Both the position numbers and the translations under genes were made by a program. This document shows, piece after piece, positions 28,528-37,892 of a stretch of 64,000 nucleotides of DNA. The notes beneath the pieces are model-generated. The model did not search any database. It saw only the letters and a program-made list of their open reading frames with translations, and was not told the DNA's origin. The DNA is from an uncultured Trueperaceae bacterium (GTDB taxonomy: Bacteria > Deinococcota > Deinococci > Deinococcales > Trueperaceae), in NCBI GenBank assembly GCA_937873495.1, contig CALMXZ010000002.1, forward strand, positions 124,001 to 188,000. Reading direction: 5' to 3'. Numbering within the stretch: position 1 is the stretch's first letter; each line of letters begins with the position of its first letter.

Positions 28528-30378
28528 ATGTTCGAGCCTGGGGAGAGAGTCGACGACCGTTATGAGGTCCTCGGCCCGCTAGGGGTCGGGGGCATGGCCC
28601 ACGTGTTCCGGGCGCGCGACACGCACCTGGAGCGCACGGTCGCGCTCAAGGTCCTGCGCCCGCACCTGACGGAGGCGGACAGCGAGCGGTTCAGGCGCGA
28701 GATCCGCGCGTTGGCGCGGCTCAACCACCCCGGCATCGTGGCCATCTACGACCTCGGCCTCGGGAAGCACGTCTACTTCGCCATGGAGCTCATCGAGGGC
28801 GGGCCGATGACGGATCTCGGTCCATACGAGGGCGACCCCGAGAGCGTCGACCGGCTCCTCGGCGCCGCTATCACCGTGGCGGAGGCCCTCGGCTACGTGC
28901 ACCGGCTCGGCATGGTCCACCGCGACCTCACCCCCCGCAACATCCTCGTGACGGCGCACGGCACTCCCAAGGTCATGGACTTCGGCCTCGTCCAGCTCAC
29001 CGAGACGTCAAGGGCGCTCACCCGCACCGGCTTCACCCTCGGGACGCCGCAGTACATGGCTCCCGAGCAGGCCACGGGCGAGCCTACCGGCGCCGCGACG
29101 GACCTCTACGCGTTCGGGGCCGTGCTGTACCGCGCGGTGACCGGCAAGGCGGCGTTCGACGCCGACAACGACCAGGCCGTCCTCTACCAGCACGTCTACG
29201 GCACACCCACCCACCCGCAGGAGCTCAACCCGCAGGTGCCGAGCTCCCTGGCGCGCCTCATCTTGGCGCTCCTCGAGAAGGACCCCAACAAGCGCCCCAC
29301 CTCGGGCTGGGCGGTGGCCGACACCCTGCGCGCCGTCCGCGCCGCGGAGCTGCAGCGCGCGCCGCAACGAGCCCAGGCGGGGCCCGGGCGTACCGGGGCG
29401 TACCCGACCGGTCCGGCGAACGCCGCCGCGCTGCAACGGCTCTGGACGGTGGCCCTTGACGAGGGGCCGCAGTTCCCGTCCGGGCTCGCCTCTGCCGCGG
29501 GCTTCCTGTTGGTGGGGCAGCGCTCGGACTCGCTGGCGGTCGTGCGCCCTGCCGACGGCGGGCTCCAGACCACCTTCGCGCTGCACGACGAGGCGAGCCA
29601 GCCGCCCCTCGTGCTGGGTGACACGCTCTACGTCGTCAGCCGCGACGGGGCCATCAGGGCCGTCGTCTGGCCACGCGGGGAGGTGGCGTGGCAGCGCCTC
29701 GACGACGAGGTGGTCGGGGCGGCGCCATACGGCGAGGACCTCGTCCTAGCCCTGGCGGACGGGGTCGCGCGGTGGACGCCCGCCGGCGACGAGCTCTGGC
29801 GCGTCGCGCTCGGTGCTCCCCCCGCGGCCGCGCCGACCTTACACGCGGGTCTGACCCTCGTCCCGACGCGCGACGGCTGGCTCCATGCCGTGCGCACCGA
29901 GGCCGGCGCCCCGGCCTTCAAGGTCGAGGTGGGCGCGATCACCACGCCACCTTCCGCCGCGGGCGGCCTCCTGTTCATCCCGGTCAGGCAGGGCGAGGTC
30001 CACGCGTTCGACCTGGCCAAGCGCGAGGTCGTCTGGAGCTACGACCTGGAGGGCGAGCAGTGGAGCACGCCCGTCGCGTGGCAGCAGTACGTCTACGTCG
30101 TGTCGTGGGGGCAACGCCTGCACTGCCTGGCGGCGCGCAGCGGCGACGACGTCTGGACCCGCCCGCTACCGGCGCCAGTGACGGCCCCACCCGTGGTCGC
30201 GGCCGGCAACCTGTACGTCGTCACGGAAGGGGGCGACCTCATCGTGCTCGACGCGCGCAGCGGCCGCGTGCTGCTACTCGACCGCGTCGCGAACGCCGCC
30301 ATCCAGGCGCCGCCCTTGCCGCTCGGCGAACGCCTCTTCGTTGCGGCGCTCGACGGCACCTTGGCGGCCTACGGCTAG
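28528..30378 (+). CDS. Ser/Thr protein kinase fused to PQQ-like beta-propeller
   Basis: 616 aa. Kinase domain about 10-270: glycine loop LGVGGMAHV, VALK Lys41, catalytic VHRDLTPRN (Asp133), DFG Asp151 and the GTPQYMAPEQ activation segment. After a Pro/Gly linker (about 285-300) comes a C-terminal domain (about 305-616) of repeated DGAIRAVV/GDDVWTR/ARSGRVLL-type blades, as in PQQ-dependent propellers. No membrane helix separates the two, so the sensor is probably cytoplasmic, as in AfsK of Streptomyces. Targets are unknown. Confidence 0.9.
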   Translation: MFEPGERVDDRYEVLGPLGVGGMAHVFRARDTHLERTVALKVLRPHLTEADSERFRREIRALARLNHPGIVAIYDLGLGKHVYFAMELIEGGPMTDLGPYEGDPESVDRLLGAAITVAEALGYVHRLGMVHRDLTPRNILVTAHGTPKVMDFGLVQLTETSRALTRTGFTLGTPQYMAPEQATGEPTGAATDLYAFGAVLYRAVTGKAAFDADNDQAVLYQHVYGTPTHPQELNPQVPSSLARLILALLEKDPNKRPTSGWAVADTLRAVRAAELQRAPQRAQAGPGRTGAYPTGPANAAALQRLWTVALDEGPQFPSGLASAAGFLLVGQRSDSLAVVRPADGGLQTTFALHDEASQPPLVLGDTLYVVSRDGAIRAVVWPRGEVAWQRLDDEVVGAAPYGEDLVLALADGVARWTPAGDELWRVALGAPPAAAPTLHAGLTLVPTRDGWLHAVRTEAGAPAFKVEVGAITTPPSAAGGLLFIPVRQGEVHAFDLAKREVVWSYDLEGEQWSTPVAWQQYVYVVSWGQRLHCLAARSGDDVWTRPLPAPVTAPPVVAAGNLYVVTEGGDLIVLDARSGRVLLLDRVANAAIQAPPLPLGERLFVAALDGTLAAYG

Positions 30379-30416
30379 CGCAGCGTGCAAGCGGTGGCGA
30401 CCATGCCTAGCTGGAG

Positions 30417-30454
30417 TGAAACGTAAGGCCCGCGGTCGCGGGCCTTACGTTTCA
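30417..30454. terminator. Bidirectional hairpin between kinase gene and cimA
   Basis: A 17-bp stem (30417-30433 with 30438-30454) and a GGTC loop sit between convergent genes. The ends are A/T-rich (TGAAA / TTTCA), giving short U-runs for both directions. Confidence 0.8.
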
Positions 30455-30472
30455 GTAGCGGCGGCGCGAGGC

Positions 30473-32116
<1,644 letters not shown>

Positions 32117-32125
32117 GCGCTCACC

Positions 32126-33682
32126 TCAGGGCGTGGCCATGGTGACGGCTTTCGCCTCCACCTTGGCGCGCCCGACACCGGCCGCTAGCTTGTTGATGAC
32201 GTCGACGTACGCGAGCACGGACGAGTGGACGACGTCAGTCGAGATGGCGCGGCCGTACAACGTCCGCCCGTCCGCCGTCGCCCGGATGGTGACCTCGCCG
32301 AGGGCGTCCGTGCCGCTACCGATGGCCTTGAGGTCGTAGCTCTCGAGCTCGAACGGGATCGGGGCGAGCGTCGCGAGCGCCTTGTAGGCGGCGTCGACCG
32401 GCCCCGAGCCGGTGGCGGTCGCCTCCAGCAGCTCGGCGGGGGTGCGCAGCCGCACGAGCGCCTGCGGGGTCATGCCGCCCATGCCCGACTGGAACTGGAG
32501 GTGGTCGAGCCGGTACGTCTCGGCGACCTTGACGATCTCGTTCTCGACGAGCGCCCGCAGGTCGTCGGTGGTGACGCTCTGCTTGAGGTCCGCGAGCTCC
32601 TTGAACTGCTTGAACAGCTCGTTGAGCTGTTCGGCGGAGAGGTCGACGTAGCCGAGCTCCCCGAGGCGCTGCCTGAAGGCGTTGCGCCCGGAGTGCTTGC
32701 CCATCACCAGGACGCCGGCCTCGCGCCCCACGAGCTCGGCGTTCATGATCTCGTAGGTGCTCTTGTTCTTGATGACGCCGTCCTGGTGGATGCCCGCCTC
32801 GTGGGCGAACGCGTTCTCGCCGACGATGGCCTTGTTGGGCTGCACGAGCATCCCCGTGTAACGCGAGACGAGCCGGGAGACGCGGTAGAGCTCGCGGGTG
32901 TTGATGCCGATGTCGTGCCCGAAGTGGTCGCGGCGCGTGTACAGGGCCATGGCGACCTCCTCGAGCGACGTGTTCCCCGCCCGCTCGCCGATGCCGTTGA
33001 CCGCCACCTCCACCTGTGTGGCGCCGTTCTCGACGGCCGCCAGAGTGTTCGCCGTGGCGAGGCCGAGGTCGTCGTGGCAGTGCGTCGAGATGCTGACGCC
33101 GTGCGCCTCGGGGACGTTGACGAAGATGGCGCGGATCAGCGCCCCGTAGTCCTGGGGGGTGCCGTAGCCGGTCGTGTCTGGGATGTTGACGGTCGTAGCC
33201 CCCGACCGGATGGCCGTGCGCACGAGCTCGTAGACGAACTGCGGGTCGGCGCGCATGCAGTCCTGCGCGGAGAACTCCACGTCGTCCGTGAACTTCTTGG
33301 CGTACTTGACCATCTCTTCCGATATCGCGAGCACCTCGGCGCGCGTCTTGCGCAGCATGTACTCGAGGTGCACGTCGCTGGCGCTCGTGAAGATGTGGAT
33401 GCGCCCGCGCTCCGCGGGCTCGATGGCCTTGGCGGCACGCTCGATGTCGAGCTTGTGCGTCCTGGCCAGCGCGGCGATGACCGGTCCGCGGACCTCGCGA
33501 GCGATCTTGTCGACGCACTCGAAGTCGCCCTCCGACGTGATCGGGAAGCCGGCCTCGATGATGTCGACGCCCAGCTTCGCCAGCGCGAACGCGATCTCGA
33601 GCTTCTGCTGCGTGTTGAGCGCGACGCCAGGGCTCTGCTCCCCGTCGCGCAACGTCGTATCGAAGAACTTGATGTACGACAT
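32126..33682 (-). CDS. leuA: 2-isopropylmalate synthase
   Basis: 518 aa. FFDTTLRDGEQSPGVAL, GFPITSEGDF, FTSASDVHLEYML, STHCHDDLGLATANTLAAVENGA and the NGIGERAGN motif identify LeuA, with a C-terminal regulatory domain (about 390-510). It commits 2-ketoisovalerate to leucine. Fourth gene of ilvBNC-leuA-cimA. It is separated from ilvC by 100 nt holding a strong hairpin. Confidence 0.95.
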   Translation of the reverse strand: MSYIKFFDTTLRDGEQSPGVALNTQQKLEIAFALAKLGVDIIEAGFPITSEGDFECVDKIAREVRGPVIAALARTHKLDIERAAKAIEPAERGRIHIFTSASDVHLEYMLRKTRAEVLAISEEMVKYAKKFTDDVEFSAQDCMRADPQFVYELVRTAIRSGATTVNIPDTTGYGTPQDYGALIRAIFVNVPEAHGVSISTHCHDDLGLATANTLAAVENGATQVEVAVNGIGERAGNTSLEEVAMALYTRRDHFGHDIGINTRELYRVSRLVSRYTGMLVQPNKAIVGENAFAHEAGIHQDGVIKNKSTYEIMNAELVGREAGVLVMGKHSGRNAFRQRLGELGYVDLSAEQLNELFKQFKELADLKQSVTTDDLRALVENEIVKVAETYRLDHLQFQSGMGGMTPQALVRLRTPAELLEATATGSGPVDAAYKALATLAPIPFELESYDLKAIGSGTDALGEVTIRATADGRTLYGRAISTDVVHSSVLAYVDVINKLAAGVGRAKVEAKAVTMATP

Positions 33683-33754
33683 ACCCTCTACCTCTTCCCT
33701 GCTCGTTCGCCGCGGTCGGACGCGGGCGCGCCGGCCGCCTGGCGGTGTACGCTC

Positions 33755-33776
33755 GCGCGCCCCGAGCGGGGCGCGC
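33755..33776 (-). terminator. Intra-operon hairpin between ilvC and leuA
   Basis: A 9-bp all-GC stem (33755-33763 with 33768-33776, loop GAGC). No U-run follows on the minus strand, so it more likely lowers read-through or protects the ilvC mRNA 3' end than acts as a full terminator. Confidence 0.45.
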
Positions 33777-33782
33777 CCCTCG

Positions 33783-34781
33783 TCAACGCTTGCCTCCTAT
33801 GAACGGCATCATCTTCCGTAGTCGGGCGCCGGTACGCGCGAGCAGGTGCGCTTCCGTCGCCTTGCGGCCGGCCTTCAGCCGCGCCTGGCCGGTGACGTTC
33901 TCCATGAGGAAGTCGCTCGCGAACGCGCCGCCCCTGATGTCGGCCAGCACGCGCTTCATCTCCTCCTTCGTCTGCTCCGTGACGATGCGCGGGCCCGTGC
34001 GGTAGTCGCCGAACTCGGCCGTGTTGCTCACGGAGTAGCGCATGCGTTCCATCCCGCCCTCGTAGATGAGGTCGACGATCAGCTTCATCTCGTGGACGCA
34101 CTCGAAGTAGGCGATCTCCGGGTCGTAGCCCGCCTCGACGAGGGTCTCGAAGCCCGCCTGCATGAGGTGGGTGACGCCACCGCACAGCACGGCCTGCTCG
34201 CCGAACAGGTCGGTCTCGGTCTCCTCGCGGAAGCTCGTCTCGAGCACGCCGGCACGCGTCCCGCCGATGGCCTTGGCGTACGCCAGCCCCAGGTTCTTGG
34301 CGTTCCCGGTCGCGTCGACGTGGATGGCGAGGAGGCACGGAACGCCGCCGCCTTCCGTGTAGACGCGCCGCACGAGATGGCCGGGGCCCTTCGGGGCGAC
34401 CATGAAGACGTCGACGCCCTCCGGCGCCGTGATCTGGCCGAAGTGGATGTTGAAGCCGTGCGCGAACAGGAGCGCGTTGCCAGGGCGCAGGTTCGCCCTG
34501 ACGTGGGCCTCGTAGACGGCCTTCTGCACCTCGTCGGGCAGGAGGACCATGATCAGGTCGCCCGCCGCGGCGGCCTCCGGCACCTCCATGACCTTCAGGC
34601 CGGCCGCCTCGGCCTCGGCCCAGGACGCCGAGCCGCGCCGCAGGCCGACGACCACGTCGGCGCCCGACTCCTTGGCGTTCAGGGCGTGAGCGTGCCCCTG
34701 GGAGCCGTAGCCGAGCACGGCGATCGTCTTGCCGGAGAGGTGCTGGAGGTTGGCGTCAGAGTCGTAGTAGATGTTTGCCAT
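33783..34781 (-). CDS. ilvC: Ketol-acid reductoisomerase
   Basis: 332 aa, class I length. NADPH-binding [47 protein letters not shown] and [13 protein letters not shown] are all diagnostic. It converts acetolactate and acetohydroxybutyrate in the valine and isoleucine branch. The ATG at 34779-34781 has a distant GAGGAG; 90 nt separate it from ilvN. Confidence 0.97.
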   Translation of the reverse strand: MANIYYDSDANLQHLSGKTIAVLGYGSQGHAHALNAKESGADVVVGLRRGSASWAEAEAAGLKVMEVPEAAAAGDLIMVLLPDEVQKAVYEAHVRANLRPGNALLFAHGFNIHFGQITAPEGVDVFMVAPKGPGHLVRRVYTEGGGVPCLLAIHVDATGNAKNLGLAYAKAIGGTRAGVLETSFREETETDLFGEQAVLCGGVTHLMQAGFETLVEAGYDPEIAYFECVHEMKLIVDLIYEGGMERMRYSVSNTAEFGDYRTGPRIVTEQTKEEMKRVLADIRGGAFASDFLMENVTGQARLKAGRKATEAHLLARTGARLRKMMPFIGGKR

Positions 34782-34871
34782 GCGTTTCTTGGGTCTCCTC
34801 GTTGCGCGCCGCTCGCGGCGGCGTCTGGAATGGGGTGTCCGGGCGTGTAGGGCGGTGGATGGGCCGAGCGC

Positions 34872-35399
34872 TCAGCCGCCCGCGGTGCGTTCCAGCGCGA
34901 TCCTGCCGGTGCGGATGAGCTCGACGATCCCGAACGGGCGCATCTGCTCGATGAAGGCGTCCATCTTGCGCTCGTCGCCCGTCACCTCGAAGACCAGGGC
35001 GGTCCTGGCGACGTCGAGGATGCGCGCCCTGAAGTCCTGGGCGATCTGGCGGATCTCGACGCGCTCGTCGGGGTTCTTGACGGCGACCTTGAGCAGCATC
35101 AGCTCCCGGTCGACGGACCGGTCGGTCGTATGGTTCACGACGGTGAGCACGTCGATGAGCTTGTGGAGCTGCTTCTCGACCTGCTCGATGGTGTCGTCCG
35201 GGCCGCTGACCACGAAGGTGGTCCTGCTGATGCCCGGGCGCTCCGACTGCGCGACGGAGAGCGACTCGATGTTGAAGCCGCGCCGCGCGAAGAGCCCGGC
35301 GATGCGCACGAGGACGCCGGGTTTGTCCCTCACGGCCACGCTGAGCACGTGCTGCTTGCTGCGCGACCCGTTGGCGGAGCCGGTAGCCGAGCCGCTCAC
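34872..35399 (-). CDS. ilvN: Acetolactate synthase regulatory subunit
   Basis: 175 aa. GTG start in a GTGA overlap with ilvB. A short Ser/Gly-rich N-terminus is followed by the ACT domain HVLSVAVRDKPGVLVRIAGLFARRGFNIESL and the C-terminal ALS_ss_C-type domain (about 95-170). It binds valine and gives feedback control of IlvB. Confidence 0.96.
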   Translation of the reverse strand: MSGSATGSANGSRSKQHVLSVAVRDKPGVLVRIAGLFARRGFNIESLSVAQSERPGISRTTFVVSGPDDTIEQVEKQLHKLIDVLTVVNHTTDRSVDRELMLLKVAVKNPDERVEIRQIAQDFRARILDVARTALVFEVTGDERKMDAFIEQMRPFGIVELIRTGRIALERTAGG

Positions 35400-37102
35400 C
35401 GAGCCACCGGTTCCGGCTCGGCGACCGCCTGGGCGTCGGGCTCCTGGTCACCGAGGATCATCTCGTCGACGCCGGCGCCCGCCGGGACCATCGGGAAGAC
35501 CTTCTCGGCCTCGTAGACGAAGAAGTTGAGGAGCACGGGCTTCCGGGCCGCCACGGCGGCCCGGATGGCGCTCTTGGCCGTCTCGCGGTCGTGGATGTTG
35601 TGGCCCTCGATGCCGTACGCCTCGGCGAGCTTGGCGAAGTCCGGGTTGGAGTCCGCGAGGTAGATCTCGCTGTAACGCTGGGCGTGGAAGAGCTCTTGCC
35701 ACTGGCGCACCATCCCGAGCACGCCGTTGTTGAGGATGGCGATGACCACCGGGAGGTTCTCCTTGTAGAGGGTGGCCAGCTCCTGGATGTTCATCTGGAT
35801 GCTGCCGTCGCCCGCGATCAGGACGACCGTCTCGCCCTTGCGTGCGATAGCGGCGCCGATGGCGGCGGGGAGGCCGAAGCCCATGGTGCCGAGACCGCCT
35901 GACGTGATGAACGAGCGCGCCTTCGTGGTCGGGAGCATGCGGGCGGCGAACATCTGGTGCTGCCCGACCTCCGTCGCCACGACGCACTCCCCCGCCGTCG
36001 CCTCGCGCAGCATGGCCAGGATCTCCTGCGACACGAGCGGCTTGTCGAGCGTGTACTTCTCCGGGTACGTGGCCTTCCAGCCGGCGAGCGTCTCGCGCCA
36101 CTCGCCGATGTCGAGCGGGCCGAGCTCCTGCGTGAGGCGCGGCAGCACGTCGCGCAGGTCGCCTACCACCGGCACGTGCGCCTTGACCAGCTTGCTGATC
36201 TCGGCCGGGTCGATGTCGATGTGGACGACCGTGGCGTTGGGCGCGAAGCGGCTGATCTTGCCCGTCACCCGGTCGTCGAAGCGCAGGCCGGCTCCGAGGA
36301 TGAGGTCGCAGTGGCTGATCGCCTTGTTCGCCGAGACGGTGCCGTGCATGCCGGGCATGCCGAGGGACTCGTCCGCCGCGGGCGGGTAGGCCCCGATGCC
36401 CATCAGCGTCGTGATGACGGGGATGCCGGTGCGCTCCACCAGCTCGGCCACCTCGCGCGGCGCCACCTGGCCGCCGCCGCCGACGATCAGCACGGGGCGC
36501 TTGGCGGCCCGGATGGCCTCGGCCGCCCTGCGGATCTGACCGGCGTGACCGACGATCGTCGGCTTGTAGCCGGGCAGGTCGATCTCGGCGTCGAGGGAGC
36601 CGTCGTACTTGGCGAGCTGGACGTCCTTGGGGATGTCGACGAGCACCGGGCCCGGCCTACCGGTCGAAGCGATGTGGAACGCCTCCGCGAGCACCTGGGG
36701 GAGCTCCTCGATGCGCTTGACCAGGTAGTTGTGCTTGGTGACTGGGCCGGTGATGCCGTAGACGTCGGCCTCCTGGAACGCGTCGGTGCCGATGAGGCCG
36801 CTCGAGACGTTGCCCGTGATCGCCACCACGGCCGAGGAGTCCATCATGGCCGTAGCGAGACCCGTCACCAGGTTGGTCGCCCCGGGTCCGGACGTGGCGA
36901 AGCAGACGCCGACCCTGCCGCTCGCCCGGTAGTAGGCGTCGGCCATGTGCGCGCCGCCCTGCTCGTGCCTGACGAGGACGTGTTTGATCGGCGAATCGTA
37001 GAGCGCGTCGTAGATGGGCATGATGGCGCCGCCGGGGTGACCGAATATCACCTCCACGCCATGCCTCTCGAGGAGCTTCATCACGACTTCCGAACCTGTC
37101 AT
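35396..37102 (-). CDS. ilvB: Acetolactate synthase catalytic subunit
   Basis: 568 aa from the ATG at 37100-37102, preceded by GGAGG at 7 nt; the frame is open further upstream but that part is the leader region. Family motifs include FGHPGGAIMPIYDAL, RHEQGGAHMADAY with TPP Glu47, SGPGATNLVTG, the GDGSIQMNIQEL ThDP/Mg motif and LNNGVLGMVRQWQ. It makes acetolactate or acetohydroxybutyrate. Expression is controlled by the upstream attenuator. Confidence 0.96.
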   Translation of the reverse strand: MTGSEVVMKLLERHGVEVIFGHPGGAIMPIYDALYDSPIKHVLVRHEQGGAHMADAYYRASGRVGVCFATSGPGATNLVTGLATAMMDSSAVVAITGNVSSGLIGTDAFQEADVYGITGPVTKHNYLVKRIEELPQVLAEAFHIASTGRPGPVLVDIPKDVQLAKYDGSLDAEIDLPGYKPTIVGHAGQIRRAAEAIRAAKRPVLIVGGGGQVAPREVAELVERTGIPVITTLMGIGAYPPAADESLGMPGMHGTVSANKAISHCDLILGAGLRFDDRVTGKISRFAPNATVVHIDIDPAEISKLVKAHVPVVGDLRDVLPRLTQELGPLDIGEWRETLAGWKATYPEKYTLDKPLVSQEILAMLREATAGECVVATEVGQHQMFAARMLPTTKARSFITSGGLGTMGFGLPAAIGAAIARKGETVVLIAGDGSIQMNIQELATLYKENLPVVIAILNNGVLGMVRQWQELFHAQRYSEIYLADSNPDFAKLAEAYGIEGHNIHDRETAKSAIRAAVAARKPVLLNFFVYEAEKVFPMVPAGAGVDEMILGDQEPDAQAVAEPEPVAR

Positions 37103-37158
37103 CCTCTTACCTCCGAGGGCAGCTGCCGTTCTTGCCTCGCTACGAGCCGTCTGAAACG

Positions 37159-37189
37159 AAAAACCCCGCCGTGCTCGCATCCGGCGGGG
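37159..37189 (-). terminator. Rho-independent attenuator in the ilvB leader
   Basis: On the minus strand CCCCGCCG (37182-37189) pairs with CGGCGGGG (37164-37171) and is followed by five T (37159-37163), 56 nt before the ilvB start. It is the only hairpin in the window with a full U-run. The 5' arm can also pair with GCGGGG at 37226-37231, inside the leader-peptide gene, which would form an antiterminator. Confidence 0.88.
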
Positions 37190-37212
37190 CTCAGTGGCAG
37201 GCTTGACGTTGA

Positions 37213-37287
37213 CTAGCCGGCACGACCCCGCGAGCTGGTAATTAGTAGGCCCCAGCTGGTGATCGCTCCCGACAGAGAAACCGTCAT
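37213..37287 (-). CDS. ilv leader peptide (24 aa)
   Basis: A short ORF on the minus strand, ATG at 37285-37287 and TAG at 37213-37215. It codes for 24 residues, among them Val3, Leu5, Ile9, Leu14, Leu15 and Ile16. The central GLLI stretch uses CTA CTA ATT (37240-37248), rare codons in this GC-rich DNA. These codons sit in the loop of a hairpin AGCTGG/CCAGCT (37252-37257 with 37233-37238). A ribosome stalled there through lack of charged Leu or Ile tRNA would leave 37226-37231 free to form the antiterminator; a ribosome at the stop codon would cover it and allow termination. The ATG is 8 nt from the -10 box, so the leader gene itself is probably leaderless. Confidence 0.8.
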   Translation of the reverse strand: MTVSLSGAITSWGLLITSSRGRAG

Positions 37288-37295
37288 TGGCGGGC

Positions 37296-37325
37296 ACTAT
37301 ACGGGCGTCGCGCGCGCGGTGTCAA
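37296..37325 (-). promoter_or_regulatory. ilvBNC-leuA-cimA promoter
   Basis: On the minus strand TTGACA (37320-37325), an 18-bp spacer and TATAGT (37296-37301). The -35 is a perfect sigma-A consensus, the best promoter in the window. Transcription should start near 37288-37290, within about 3 nt of the leader-peptide ATG. Confidence 0.85.
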
Positions 37326-37500
37326 CCCGCCTGGAGAGTTCGCGCCGTGACGCTCGGTGTTCCTGGCCCCTCGAGGAGCGGGGCGGTCGTGCATAACCGC
37401 TCGCATAAGCGTCACGGTCGGCGCGCCCACGGGCCACGAAGTGACGGCGACACATGGCCGGGGGCTTCGCTTGGCGCACAATCAAGCAGTCCTGCTGCTG

Positions 37501-37514
37501 GGAGGTCCGCCATC
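37501..37514 (+). promoter_or_regulatory. Shine-Dalgarno GGAGG and ATC initiation codon of spoVS
   Basis: GGAGG at 37501-37505 is 6 nt from ATC at 37512-37514. No ATG, GTG or TTG in frame lies near it. The ATC aligns with the initiator Met of SpoVS proteins, which begin MEILKVS; here the sequence is (I/M)EILRVS. Confidence 0.75.
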
Positions 37515-37832
37515 GAAATCCTACGCGTCTCCGGATCGTCTCGTCCTAACTCGGTGGCCGGCGCCATCGCGGCGCTCCTGCGGAGCGAGGGCGAGGTGGA
37601 AGTCCAGGCCATCGGCCCGCAGGCGGTCAACCAGGCCGTGAAGGCCATCGCCATCGCCCGCTCCTACCTGGAGAACGACCGGCTCGACCTGTACGCCGTG
37701 CCGTCGTTCGTGCGCCTCGAGCTGCTTGGCGAGGAGCGCACGGCGGTGCGCTTCCTCGTGACGGCGCGGCCGGTCGTAGGGGGCGCGGTTCCCGACCCCG
37801 ACGAGGCGCCAGGCATGCCGATCACGGGCTAG
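37512..37832 (+). CDS. spoVS: SpoVS-family Alba-like protein, apparent ATC start
   Basis: 106 aa. EILRVSGSSRPNSVAGAIA, VQAIGPQAVNQAVKAIAIAR and EERTAVRFLVT follow the whole SpoVS family pattern, from the second residue to about residue 88, with a short Pro/Asp-rich tail. SpoVS is a small Alba-fold protein, known as a sporulation factor in Bacillus but also present in non-sporulating Deinococcus-Thermus, where its role is unclear. The nearest conventional in-frame start would add tens of low-quality residues and has no ribosome-binding site. Confidence 0.88.
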   Translation: MEILRVSGSSRPNSVAGAIAALLRSEGEVEVQAIGPQAVNQAVKAIAIARSYLENDRLDLYAVPSFVRLELLGEERTAVRFLVTARPVVGGAVPDPDEAPGMPITG

Positions 37833-37880
37833 CCGCCCGGCCCTCTACAGCGCGCCCGCGCGCTTACCTGACGTGCGCGG

Positions 37881-37892
37881 TAACGTGGCCGC
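37881..37892 (+). promoter_or_regulatory. -10 box TAACGT of the rsmB-like gene, leaderless type
   Basis: TAACGT at 37881-37886 is 6 nt before the GTG at 37893; no ribosome-binding site is visible. Confidence 0.4.

Noticed and set aside
37103-37290. T-box riboswitch before ilvB
   Set aside because: No T-box core sequence or long stem-loop I is visible, and the untranslated region is too short. A leader peptide with control codons explains the terminator better.
35396-37297. ilvB as a 633-residue protein with N-terminal extension
   Set aside because: The extension runs through the attenuator hairpin and the leader peptide region; family proteins start at the MTGSEVVMKLL segment, which has its own GGAGG.
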